Source: Aquila chrysaetos chrysaetos
Taxonomy: Eukaryota; Chordata; Aves; Accipitriformes; Accipitridae
Length of the DNA stretch: 64,000 nucleotides
Direction: 5' to 3'
NCBI RefSeq assembly: GCF_900496995.4
Contig: NC_044007.1
Span: forward strand, 74,934,742 to 74,998,741
Part shown: in pieces, positions 1-12,005 of the stretch
Position numbering within the stretch: the first letter of the stretch is position 1
How the letters are laid out: each line of letters begins with the position of its first letter
The notes under the pieces: generated by a model
The model's database searches: none
What the model saw: only the letters and a program-made list of their open reading frames with translations
What the model was told of the DNA's origin: nothing
Translations under genes and position numbers: made by a program

Positions 1-1747
1 GGAAGACAAGAGAAAAGTAGAAGACTTTAAAGTGGAAGACAGGGGCTTTCAAGAATAATTTTAATGAAAAAGAAAGGTGTGTTATATAAATTTGGGATTC
101 AGGTGTCTTTCTGCACACAGATGTGAGCTCGCAGCTGCCCACACTATAAGCTGATCGGATGTGAGCCAGCTCTGACTGAGCTTTAGAAATGGTGCTTTTT
201 ATCTCAGGCCAAGTTTGTGTCCATCCAGTTCAGCGTGCAGGCAGATTAAGTTCATATCCATCTGCAAAGGAGCATTGAGCTAAAAAAAATGTAGAGAATA
301 TGGCTGCAAAGAAGGTAAGAAGACGACAACGGCAATGACTTTGGGTTTGCTGTCGATATATCTGATTACTCACTGAATAGTATCACATTTATTAAATAAT
401 CTTTCTGGGTAAGGTTGCCAAAGCAACACTCTGAAGGGATACATTGGGAGCTGGATTGGGCCCATAACCTCATTTAAAAAAATAAGAAGGAGAGTTTTTG
501 TGCATATCACACCTGAAGATATCATTCAAAGTGATTATAAAAATTAGCATTTTGAAAACAAAACTCAAAAAACAACACAAGAAATTAAGCTATCCCTTAC
601 AGTAGTGAGCTTATTTGTTGATGTATATATTCAGTTGCTAATGATATCTGTCTCCCAGGAACAGGCCCATTGAGATAGATATCTTCTTCAAGACATCCCA
701 GGGCTAACAAGACACAAGGCGCACATTTTTCCATCAGAGCATTCATCAGTATATTTTCTTAACAAAACGAAAAGACACATTTCCTGAGGCATTATGAACC
801 TCCAGGGGCTAAAGAAATCCTTGCAGAAGAATAACCAAAGCTAAATTACACATCAAATATCATGATCACTCTTTGTGCAGTAACTTTAATGCCAAAACAA
901 TATTAGTTCTGGTTTATATGTATTGTTAGACTTTTCAACGCCGTCTGAAATAGAAGGAGCCAGCAAATCACAGAGATGTAATGGGTAAAAGACATTCCCC
1001 TGGCTTTAATGAATCCCACCACAGCCTTTAGAAAAGTTCACAGTATTGAGTTATTTTGTCATTATTATTTACACAGCTAATGAAAACTTGTACACTGCTG
1101 AAGTTTGCGTTAGAAAGAAGGCAGATCCTGCAACACTTGGGGGTATTCTGCATATCTGGTTCTTTGTGATATTCATTAATGCAGCTTTTTAGACTCCAGG
1201 AGAGCTTTTAAGTAAGGAGTAAATTTAAGTGAGGAGTAAATCCCAAGCCATCCCTTGGGATTTCCATATTCTCAGAGTGTTGTCATCCCTTTCCTAGCCA
1301 TGCTCCAATCTCATGGGTGCAGAATACAGCTGCTGTTGGAGGAGATTCTACTACCTTCGTCGGAGGAAATTTCATTTTTGTCATTGTTATTCTCTATTGA
1401 CTATTTCTAGCTAGTATAAACAAACAAATTTGTCTTCACGAACTGGAGAAAGTGACCATACAGGTAAAGGATTCTTAGTGTTATATTTTTTACTCTATTG
1501 CATTCCTGCAACTTTCTTGTTTCAATTACATTTTCTGGATGTAAATGAGACCACAGTTTCCTAATTGATACCTTAAATATTACTTATGCTGCTACCAAAA
1601 CTTTATATTGTAAAAATAATTGAGACATCCTACATGAACTGTATTCTCACTTCCTTATTTTGTGGGTTGTATGGTAACACAGAACATAGGCCAAGACCAT
1701 ATCCTCAGCTCATTTAAATATATTTGGCCTTGTTGACTTTATTTTAG
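1..1747. other. Non-coding stretch, no gene seen
   Basis: AT-rich sequence with stops in all frames. A short stretch after the acceptor-like site near position 208 opens in one frame for 13 codons and then stops, and the donor-like GTAAGA near 315 has no open frame that reaches it from there. I see no repeat family that I can name. It could be intron or intergenic DNA. Confidence 0.5.
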
Positions 1748-1870
1748 GTCATCTGGGCATATGGCTGCTATTCCCATGTCCTTCAACGGATCCTCCAATG
1801 GGATGAATTTTAAATTTAATGAAGAACATTCCTTTTCTAAGACTCTGATCAACAGATATGCCAGAAAAAG
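1748..1870 (+). CDS. Candidate cassette exon, 123 bp, gene unknown
   Basis: Seen: a pyrimidine-rich tract ends in TTTTAG at 1747, and the segment ends in AAAAAG followed by GTAAAA, so both splice signals are acceptable. One frame is open throughout: the first base completes a codon, 40 full codons follow, and two bases are left over. Its length is a multiple of three, so inclusion or skipping would keep frame. The peptide is not low-complexity; it includes HMAAIPMSFNGSSNG and ends in INRYARKR, a basic tail. The ATG at 1761 could also be an alternative start. Inferred: a phase-2/phase-2 alternative exon of a large gene for which this window would be intron. I do not recognise the protein family. 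A chance open frame flanked by splice-like sites remains possible, since such segments are expected now and then in 64 kb. Confidence 0.38.
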
Positions 1871-4800
1871 GTAAAACTGATCTTTTCATTGATCAGTAAT
1901 TGATGTTTATTTTGTTTAAACAATATCCTGATAAAAGTCAATTGCAGTTACACTGTTTGTCATCTACTTAATTTTCTTTTATTAATTTTCCTGAGATTAT
2001 TCCTGAAGGATTGGGTATTTAGACACTGGTGATATTTTTCCTTTTCTGTCACAGAAAATCCATAGGTTTTATTTACCCCCTTTAAAATAAACTTTGTACA
2101 AATAAATTTGCTGTAAACACTATTACATAGCAAAATATAAGGGGTTTTTATTCTATTAAAAATTCCCATTTATGCCATATTTTTGTAAAATTTTAAACAA
2201 AAATGTAATTTCTCACTAATTGATGGAATTTTATCTATGTGCCGTACTTAAAAAAAGGTGGTTTGTGTTGTGAAATAAAACTATAAAAAGATAGGAGTCT
2301 AAACTGCATTTTCAGATCCTTATGTAAAGTCCACAGTTTCCAGTTCCCTAAAACTGAGGGCAGAGGACTTTCTGAGGGCAGAAATAAGAACACAAAATAA
2401 CACTGATTTTTTTTACCCTACAGTCTTTTGTAAGGAGACACTACTCTTACAGAGAAACTCGGTTTTCATTGGGTATTTATGGTAACAGATTGGTTGCTTT
2501 TGCACTTCTCACACCATTGTAACAGTCATCTTTTTTAAACCTAAGTGAAACACCACCGTGTTCTCAGTTTTTCTATGAACATGCCAATGCATCAGTATAA
2601 CAGCAGCATACCAATCCAGCTAGTCATATGGAAACATACAAAAAGAAGACTTCCATGCAAATCAATAGTTGTTGGGTGACAACCCAGCATGATTACGCCA
2701 GCCCTGGCAAGGGCACCCAGTATTAGCATCTTAGAATCCAAATTTAGTATTAAAAAATGCCCGACATTTTGGCCTATGTATGACATTAAATGTCTGCTAT
2801 TTCACAGGAAGAACTTAAAATCCCTGTCAGTTCTACATCTGCTCAAACATCCCTCATTCACTAATTCCTTATATTATTCTGACATTAAGCTACAACGTGC
2901 CTTGTATAAAATCTTCATTCCAAAAATCCCACACAGTCCATGAGCTAGAAGAGGCTGCATTTCCGAAATACATTATTCCGTTAACTCTAAAGCTAAGGGA
3001 TTCATCCTGACCCGAAGGCCATTGAAATCAAGGTCACAAATCTCACTGAGTACAAGGGATACTGTGCAAAGCTTTCCTAGACAGTGCCTCTTAAATGTTG
3101 CTGGCTCATTTACCATCTTTGGAGAAAAATGTGATGATGGATGAGGCATCAAGGTGATGTGCCAGCCCTATTACAAATGTATCTGTAAAGTCATGAGAGT
3201 GGTTGCTAGATGATCCATTTTCAGCATTAAGAGCCAGTTCAGACAAAGAAAAGCAAAAGAGGTCCCTCATCTTTCAGACCAAAGACCAGGGAGGGGGATG
3301 AAGCTCTAATTTTTTGAAATTCTATAAATCATGGCAAGCTCAATTTTTCTATTTATACATTAATGCATTAGCATTACATACTGGGTACAATTCTGTTAAT
3401 TATACAGAGACCTCTGAAGACAAAGTTCTGGTTTAAAGTTCTAGCACTGGGGGCTTTACCAGAACACTATCAATTTTTCCTGCAACATCAAACAATACTA
3501 TCATCTGTCAACTTTCTTTTGCCAAGAAAAAAACTCATTTCAGTTGTATTTCTCACATGTCACTTTTCATTATACCTGTTATATAAGTAAGGAAGTAGCA
3601 TAAAAATCCCCAGAAAGTAAACTAACAATAAAAAGAAAGAAATGAAATTGCAAACAACATTTTAAGATTTTGCCTTAAAAAGAATCACAAAGCTATTATT
3701 TTTATTTCTTTTTTTTTTTTTCCTCTAGGTAAAGTCTATTTTTTGTTGTTGTTGTTGTATATCGGTATTTTTTAAATTAACATTTTAAACTCCAAAATTT
3801 TTGCCCAGCTCTGCTAGAATGGTACCACGGTGGCAGAGAAGGTTATTCCACAGTATGACCATTGAAAAAGGACCGCTGCTGAAAAAAGGAAAAAGTCCAA
3901 AAATTATTACACAAGTCGGAAGCAAAGACTACATCAAAGTTTAAATGCCATCTTTCCATCCTGACCCTGAAACAATTTTTCCTTTCCTCTTTCTCAGGAT
4001 TTATCTAACTAAAATGGGAAGAAGAAGAAAGTTTGAAAATGCATTTTTTTGGTTTGGGTTTGGGGTTTTTTTTACCAATCACAAAACAGAGTTGTTTGAG
4101 GAGAAAGCAAGCCTCACTACTTTGAATGTAAATGCTCCTATCCTTTGTATTCAATTTACTGAACTGAATTATGCCGCTTATTGAAATACTGACAAATGCT
4201 TTTACCAAAAAGCTACTTCAGTGAATATGTCAGCAGTGGATGGGTTACAAAGTATTTGATTTGAGGCACTGGGGTGCAGCATCTCAACTGCTTTGCACAG
4301 TCAAATGTTATACAGAGGTATAATGTCTAAAATTCTGTCTGATTTTTTTTTTTTTTAACCATTGCTATATATTTACAACTTTGAAAGCCACTTTAGCAAG
4401 ACACTGAACTCCAGATTCCACTACGAATCCCATAGGCTGCTGTGTTGGTGATGCCAACTGAAACATGGAAACTTTAAAGTCACCACCAAATTTTACTTAT
4501 TCTTTTGCAATACCCTTTGCAGCCTGAGGACGACCTAACCCTTTTTTTCCCCGTGCCATCTGGTGGCCCCATCTACAACTAAACTGTCATTTCAACCTAG
4601 GGCAGATCCTTCCACAGCCCTGGTTCATGGGGTGCACTCCATCACCTTTGTTCTGTATCAAAGTACACGTTGTCCTCAGTTTCTTTTGGAAGAAAACTAG
4701 GTGGTAAATGAGAACGAGCCCACCTAAAGGAGCAGGTGATTGCCGAATCGTGATTACTGAGCACACTGACCTTGCGCTGAAGAAACAGTGCAAAAGCTCC

Positions 4801-6160
4801 TAGCAAACATTGGAAATTGGAGCAGGCTCCCTGTTTCTCTGTAGTACACTAGAGAAACAACCTAATGAATGTGTTAGCGCGTAAATCCGATTTTAGACTT
4901 GGTCATACTAACACATGAAAACATTGTAAGTTCTCAGATGTTAAACAGGTGAAGCAGACTTGTCTGAAAAAAGAGCAAGTAGGCCTTGTTGGAAAGCCCT
5001 AATGATGCTTCATTGAAACCAAAATCTTGCAGAAAATGAAATAAATTTCCATGCCAGTAGTTGGAATTAAATCACCAGTGGAAAATATTTTTAAATTGGA
5101 AAGTCCTGCACAGCAACATTTTGAAAATAAACATTTTTGCTTGATTTCTTTTTTCATTTTTTGTTGTTGTGGTTAGCTTTGAGATAATTTTTCTTTTTCA
5201 AAATTAATGTGCCAAAAATAATGAAAGTGACAAAACAAAGAACAGAGTTTGACTGACCTTAAATGATTCACATTTAATGTTTGTAATCAGATTTTTTTTT
5301 AATTAAAAATAATGCTTTTCACCCTGATTCAGGGAAGTTTATTTCAAAGTCTCAACATTTTTTACTGAAGCAAAATTCTGTTTTGCATTCACATCTACAA
5401 CAAATCTAACCCTTTCTTTGGTAGTTATTTTTTCTAACACCTAAATTGGGAAGAAAGCAGAATTATTTTAAATGCACTTAAATCAGAGAGTCTGTAGAAA
5501 GTTTAAGAAATGTCATACATAATTCTTCTCCTTTCAGAGAAAACTCTTTTCAAAATATTGAAGCTAAAAATCAATCATGAGATTAAATACATGCTAAAGA
5601 AAGAGAGGATATAAACAGCTAATGGATCGAAACTGGAAAGAAATAGTGCACAAAGTTCACATAAATAAAAACAAAACAAAACAAAAAACCCACAATGATT
5701 AAATATAAACTCATGCATCTATGCAACTGAGGAAAATCAAGCCGACCATTGCTGAATTTCTTTGAGTATTAAATAGTGTGTAATTAGGAAAGAAACAAAT
5801 AGATGAGGAAATTGCATTTTAATGCCTTTCTGTGTTAATAAATAATAGATATGACAGAGTAACTATGGAGCTCAGACACATGGGAAAATGAAAGGCGATG
5901 ACAGGAATGAAGTTGTGATGCCCTCATTATTAGCAGTGATTGTGCATATTAGCATGAGTGTGTGGGAAAGCTATACATTCTTTTTCTTTCAGCAGCGCAC
6001 TTTAAAAAAAGTCAGTCTGATTAGTGATTTTGTTTTAAAGCCAAGTGCAATAAAAAAGATTGAAAATTATTCCTGATTTTTCTCCCCGAATAAGAGAAGT
6101 CTTATATATTTACAGCAGTGGAACACGAGATTGCAGGAGCTCATAGGTTGAAGGGAGGTT
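1871..6160. other. Non-coding stretch, no gene seen
   Basis: AT-rich unique-looking sequence. It holds T runs near 3709-3721 and 4346-4359, a short TTG run near 3743 and an AAAAC run near 5667-5688. Open frames here are short, out of context and low in coding character. No mobile element that I can name. Confidence 0.5.
5667..5688. repeat. (AAAAC)n short simple repeat
   Basis: A-rich run with AAAAC periodicity. No sign that it is the tail of a retroposon. Confidence 0.7.
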
Positions 6161-6395
6161 TTCATAGTGCCTAAGTTCAGGCACCTAACTTTGGCACTTA
6201 CATTAGCGTGATAGGCTTCCTAGATTCCCTGTGTAATTAATGGAGATAGACCAGCTCCTCCAGAGGGTAATTCAGAGCAAGAACCTAACCACGTTGACCT
6301 GAATTGTTCTCCATCTCTCTCTGACTACAGAGGGAGTTCAGGCCATTTCCCAGCCAACTTCTCCGGAAGGTTAAGGTGCCTAAAGTTAAGGTCCT
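6161..6395. repeat. Possible old palindromic interspersed repeat
   Basis: Seen: 6167-6184 reads GTGCCTAAGTTCAGGCAC, itself a partial palindrome, followed by CTAACTTTGGCAC. About 180 bases on, 6373-6391 reads AAGGTGCCTAAAGTTAAGG, an imperfect inverse of that second part. Sequences built on GTGCCTAA/TTAGGCAC recur as degraded interspersed repeats in amniote genomes. Inferred: remnant of a small non-autonomous DNA element. No target-site duplication found, and the family is not named. Confidence 0.35.
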
Positions 6396-9092
6396 TGGAT
6401 ATCTCCCCCTCCTCACCCTAGACGACCAGACGCTGGGCTGTAGGACGTAGAACCTGCCTCCAACACACAAAAAGGAGCAAGAGGGCAGGGCTAGGGAAGG
6501 GATTAGAGAAAAACTTTCTGCAGGGGACCAAGTGAATTCCCAGACTAAAGTCTGTTTTCTTTGGGTCTTATCTTCACCTAGGAAGGAACGAACGGGAGAG
6601 GTTAATTGAGGGCTGCCTTGAGATTCCAGTTGTCAGGGGGCAAGGGGAGAGGGACTATGTTGCAAGTCAGATGCTCTACAGGGATGCCTGGGATTCCTGG
6701 GGATGGATGGCATCTGGGGGCCCAGCTGTGTGCTGCCAGCTTGCTGAAAGAGAGATTCCTACAAAAAATATTCCCTTGGTCCGTTAAATAAAATCCATGT
6801 CCCAGACAAGGGTGTCAGGGACCATAGAATCTATTTGCCTGTGAACCCATTTAAAACACACGTGTTTCTCATACTTGTAACCAAGAGTGAGGACATTTCA
6901 TTTGGTAAACAAGCTTAGGCTAGATACTGATTCTCTGAAACTGTTTACAATTTGTTCCTGTAACTATTGCAGCACCATGTTTAACTTACTTAGGGCATCT
7001 TCAAATGCAAGTGAAGACATCCTAAAAGGACCTGGGGATTTTCTTCCCTGGGAAGTATTTAAAATTTACTTGCCAAGTGCTGCAATCAGCAGCATTTGCT
7101 TTGCTCGTATATTGCTATGAAACACTGGGATAAACCAGCTCTGGCAGGGATGATGGAGCATTCTCTCGAGAAGGCATAAAATAGAAAAATCTGCTCAAAT
7201 CTTGCCCACCATTCCCTTTCAGTTCAATTGCAGAAGCTCCCTAGAGCACTGTAGGCCAATTCTATACTGCTACTTCAGCAGCAGTGCCAAGTTCACATCC
7301 AGGTTTGCCAGCTAAGCAGCTTGAGACAGTTGCATCTGCATTGCCTGAGCCCATCTCTGGCTCTCATTAGCTGTGCCCCCTCTGTGATTCAGTTGGAGCA
7401 ACCTGACATCTCCAGATATCCTACAATCCATGTCCTCTACCTGTCTGACAGGCTCTCCTAGCAGATATATGTTCCAATCTGACTTGTCCCAGGAGCCTTG
7501 CCTGCCTCAGCCTATTAATTAGCATCCGCACAAAATATGCTGCTCGGGAAGCCTGATATTTGCAGAAATGTGGAGCAGGTCTGTAACAGTTGTTTTAGAG
7601 CACACGGTTGCTTCTGTGCTCAGGTCTGACATATCGGGAGTTGGACGTCCCTTGGCTTTTTCTCTGGTTTTGCCGTCAAGAACCACTGTAATGTCCCTGG
7701 GTGGGAGACATCCTACTTAAACCAGTGACAAGCCTTTAGGAAATCGCCCCATATGACCAGATTGTAGCCAGTTTTCTCTTAGTGGTGAGAAGGGACTGGC
7801 CTTTGCAGTCTGATCTAGCTTCCACCATTGGCAAGGCACCAGCTTGGATAGAGGAAAGCCGCTGTCAATGTCACAGAAACAGAAGGAGGCAATCAGTCAT
7901 GTGCTCTTCCTATACGGAGAGCATCAAATGTACTGTCATTTGATCAGTGCGTTTGGCCTGGGGGTTGCTGCATCTCTGACAGAGCTTCTTGGGGAAAGGA
8001 AGAGAGTGCGGAATTGATTCTAAGGGATCCTGACCATCTGGCAGCTTTGTGGGCCTTCACTAGAAATCTCTCACTAACAGACTCACTGAAATCTCCTGAT
8101 CTCTTGATCCATAAAAAAAGTCTGGCTTGAAGGCTCGTAAGGACACAGGTTTTTGAATACCATCTTCAGAACAGTATTCCAGCATGGATTTGCTATCCAT
8201 CCCTCCTGCACCATCCTTAGGACACAAAGTAGATGCTATGTTCGAGACCTGACTCTCAGACTCTGGCGCTCAGCTATGTTTCTCTCATCCCTAATGACAT
8301 CTCTTGGGGACCAAGGTCTTCCTTGCTGTCTTATCAAATAAAGACAGCTGGAACACATCTGGGGGGTGGTAGGTCTGGCTCTTAAGGTAGGTCAGCCTGA
8401 GTTTCTAACTCTTGACCACCTGTGTTCAAGATCTTGACCAAGTCCTTGAAGATGCTGCTTTCTTACCCTCAAGATTTTTAAGGAGAACTGTGGTGTTTTG
8501 GTGTCCAACACAGTTGTCCAGCTCCTATAAAACTAGATTGGTCCCTGAGAAATGAAAGGCCTGGCCCCTAAAGGTGGCGGATGATGAGGTAGCTGAGCAG
8601 TAGAGGAGGAGATCCGAGGACAGTGGCATTTAGTAGGACCGCATGGCTTCAGGGGTATCTTTGGAGGAGAAACAAGCTAGTACGGTACCAGTCACCTCTG
8701 TAGTACTGATGAGGAGAAGACTCTGAATCAAGAGTACCTGCCAAGGGAACCAGCTTCCTCACTCCAGAGTGAAAGGGTAACACAACACATGACTTCATAT
8801 CTAAGCTAATGTGATTACATAGCTATGCCAACAGGTTTCCTTCCTGGCTGCCACCCCAAGAGGCCTGCTTGTAACTTCAGTTTTGAAATGTCAGAATGAA
8901 ACACTCTTCCACTGTGACTGTCTATTGACTAAGGTAACCATTTTTTTGGATGTCACATCTTTAGCTTACCTTCACTCTCTTAAAAGATAAGCCTTTCGTA
9001 GCAGAGAACCACCTACCTTTTATTTCTTCTTCCTTTTTTTTTTCCGCCTGCATTTTTCCCACTGGGGGTAAGATAGAAACAATACAGATAAG
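6396..9092. other. Non-coding stretch, somewhat GC-richer
   Basis: Base composition is more balanced than in the flanks, so stop codons are sparse. Several minus-strand frames stay open for 50-65 codons, for example 7522-7716 and, in the same frame beyond one stop, 7720 to about 7896. None has splice sites or a recognisable family, and stops interrupt them. I treat them as chance openings. Confidence 0.45.
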
Positions 9093-9412
9093 TGTGGTGG
9101 GTTAGCCTTTGCAAACAGTCAAATGCACATCCAGCTGCTGACTCATTTCTCAGTGGGGTAGGGGAGAAAAAAGGATAAGAAAGCTCATGGGTTGAGATAA
9201 AGACAGGAATATCACTTAGCAATTACCATCATGGGCAAAACAGACTCAACTTGTGGAAAAATAATTTAATTTATTGCCAATTTAAACTGGGTCCATTGTG
9301 GAGCCAGCTGGAACTGGCTGTGTCTGCCACAGGACAGCCTGTAACCTCCTCCCACAGAAGTCATCCCTGCAGCTCCTCTGGTAACAAACCCTTGCCTCAT
9401 AAACCCCATACA
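9093..9412 (-). mobile_element. Short solo LTR of an endogenous retrovirus (minus strand)
   Basis: Read on the minus strand, this 320-bp segment matches the two ends of the LTR at 38681-39826. Its start has TGTATGGGGTTTATGAGGC, then a block around GACTTCTGTGGGAGG. Its 3' part shares GGCAATAAATT, GTCTGTTTTGCCCATGA and the terminal AACCCACCACA. The ends are TG and CA. It lacks the roughly 0.8-kb GC-rich minisatellite middle of the other copy. Flanks are ATAAG (9088-9092) and ATAAT (9413-9417), a 5-bp duplication with one mismatch at best. No tRNA primer site follows the LTR on the minus strand, so a solo LTR is likely. It is more diverged and probably older than the plus-strand copy, or belongs to a shorter subfamily. 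Confidence 0.75.
9270..9275 (-). promoter_or_regulatory. LTR polyadenylation signal AATAAA
   Basis: AATAAA on the minus strand, at the same place relative to the LTR 3' end block as the signal in the longer related LTR at 39636-39641. It supports the minus orientation. Confidence 0.65.
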
Positions 9413-9845
9413 ATAATACTAAAATAATAATTAACACTGCAACTTGCACATTAAGTTGAATGCATTCGGGTCTGATATACCTACCTAGGTGCACCAACTT
9501 TAGGGTTTTGATTTGGATCATCTGCTGGTCTGAGAAAATCTCCATCTGGTCCCCATGCTGTCCTTTGGTTTCCATCACAGGGTGATATCAGAGCACATGA
9601 ACTGGATTCCTTTTGCATGAGACTGAACTGGAATATGGTCTTTAACAGCAAAACAAATACGCTCCAGCTGCAAATGGGCATCAGTCTATGCAAACAGTCT
9701 AGAGCTGGTCTGAAGGAAAAATGTCCTGAAAGATGTATAGCGCAGGAATCAGATCCCCAGAACCAACTCTCTTGCCCTCCACATCTGCTCTTACTGGCCT
9801 ACACTACTTGACAATGTAGGTATAGCCTATGTTGTGTGCTACATG

Positions 9846-9892
9846 TATTATTATTATTATTATTTTTATTTTTATTATTTTAAAATTTAGTT
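9846..9892. repeat. (TTA)n and AT-rich low complexity
   Basis: About six TTA units followed by T/A-rich sequence. Confidence 0.8.
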
Positions 9893-11973
9893 CTAACTAA
9901 TCTTTTGGCTTTAGCTTTTCCATTATCACCATATTTTCAGACTGTTATTTCCCTCTCTCACCTATATACACAGAACAACCTCTCTGAGTTTACTCAAAAG
10001 TCATGTTGCACAGAATTTAAACAGGTCGCTTCCCTGTTTTTTGTTTGTAATACATGTCGTTGTCACACCTGTGTCCACCAGGCATATGCATTGGAGGTTA
10101 GGAAACAGACATACCGAGGAAGCTATAATACAGCTTAAATGATGTTTCCTAGTCCATACTGTAGCAGAGAGACAGACACTGCTGAGGAAGGAAATTTCCT
10201 TCTGCACTAGAAATGCACTAGAAATCCCTATACATCTTTCCCTAAAACTACAGCATACTGTAACATTTAGGGAGTGATGGATCAATATTCTCATTATGCT
10301 CCACATGTCTGTACAGGAGACATCCACAATCCATGGAAGAGACTAAATTAGTTTGCTAGGTAAATGAGTGTTTATAATACAATAGCACCTGGAGGTCTCA
10401 ATTAATTATCTCTGTTGTGTTAGGCACTGTATGAACTCACTGTAAAACACAGTTCTTATCCTGAATACCTTAAAGCAAGATTCTGAAGCATCTTTTCTGT
10501 TGTCTTAATTTCTCTTCCACTCAAGCTGGAAGGCATAAAAAGTAAGCTAAAACTAAATTCTGAAAATCTGACACTGTGCCTCCTCTGAAAAAAAAAAAAC
10601 CAAACAGAGGAAAAATGATCAAAATTGTCAGAAACCCTTGTGTCCTGTCTCCCAGTACTAATACTGTAGCCATCAACTCAGAGTAGGGCATTTCACAGTA
10701 AGAAAAGTGGCATGAATACTTTGTAGGCAGAGATTTCCCAAGAAGGCTTTTCAAAGGCTTTTTCATTTGATACAGTCTTTAGCTTTCCTGGATAAAACGA
10801 AATTTACGTTACAGAAGCATTTTAATCAATTGCAAAGATATGTCATCACTGGAAGAGACTGTTTAGCAATGTCCAAAAAGGATGGGAACTAGATGCGAGA
10901 TGTAGAAATGATCCAAATACTCTGTTTTGTATAGTGACAGGTTTTGTTCAAGGGATATCCAGAAACCCCTGCAAGCACTGCTGCTGCTCCTGTCAGTGAA
11001 ACAACCAAACCAACTGAAACTAAAACGAGTTGCCTACAGGACACAAAATAAATGTGAAGTACATGAATGCATAATGAAATATATGGCAAGAACTACCTGA
11101 CGATCTAAAGGTGAAGAAAGAAAAAGTATTCACAGCTGTAGATGCCAACAAATCCAGTCAAAATGAATTTAAATCATCGTTGTCTGCGATGGACTCATCA
11201 CTGTCCTTGAGTTAAACCTTTTATTATCCCAGTTTCTATTTCACATTTAAACTAATTTATAAAACCTGGTATATTCTGACACTTTCCCCACAGTAAACCA
11301 GTAACCTGCTCTGCCTGCAGCCCTTGCTGTAAGCTTCCCTTCCCTGCCGGGGGTTTGGCAGTCCTGGGCTCGCGGAGAGGGCAGGAGCCTTTCAGGAGCA
11401 GTGCAATGGGAAGATGGGTCACTTCAGCACGGCTCCTGGAGCAGGTTTCCAGTTCTCAGCGTATGGGATTTTCTTCACAGTCAATGGATTTTCTCTGCCT
11501 GGTGATTCCTAGGCTGGAGGCAGAAAAAGGATTTGACCTTTGGTTGGGAAGTGATGCAAGAGAAGCTTTTCACATTTTAAGGCATTTTAATTTTAGTCAA
11601 AAGGAAAAGAAGGAGAAAACGGCCATCTGTGTCTACTACATTGCGTAAAATCCCATTTTCAGAGAGGCTTCTTAAAGAGCTCACTCTTCCCATCTGAAAT
11701 TTGACTCCAAGGTTAAATAACATTCTATTTTTAAAAGGTCTTTGATGTCTTACTAAGGCGGGCAGCCTTTCTTGGCCTATGTTTTTGAGCAGTATAGCCC
11801 TTAGTGGCTTCAGACAGAACTCTTCCATTAGTCTCCAGCTCTGAAGTATCCCAATTAGACCTAAAAGTTAGGCAAAAAGTAAAAGGAATACTGCTCCTCC
11901 CTTTGCAGAAACTCTCTCTTTAAGATCCTCTGCTAAGAATATAAACACACTTGGATTTCCTGATAATTAAGGC

Positions 11974-12000
<27 letters not shown>
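11974..12000. repeat. Poly(T), 27 bases
   Basis: Uninterrupted run of T. No AATAAA or target-site duplication was seen that would make it the tail of a minus-strand retrocopy. Confidence 0.95.

Positions 12001-12005
<5 letters not shown>

Noticed and set aside
208..314. Exon between TTTTTATCTCAG and AAGAAG|GTAAGA
   Set aside because: All three frames contain stops, so it cannot be an internal coding exon.
7522..7896. Adjoining minus-strand open stretches in one frame, separated by one stop
   Set aside because: Considered as a decayed retrocopy, but the composition makes stops rare here, other frames are equally open, and no family resemblance or poly(A) tail is seen.
9282..9578. 98-codon minus-strand frame with a hydrophobic segment, beside the short LTR
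   Set aside because: It runs across the LTR border and has no recognisable env or other retroviral feature; probably chance.
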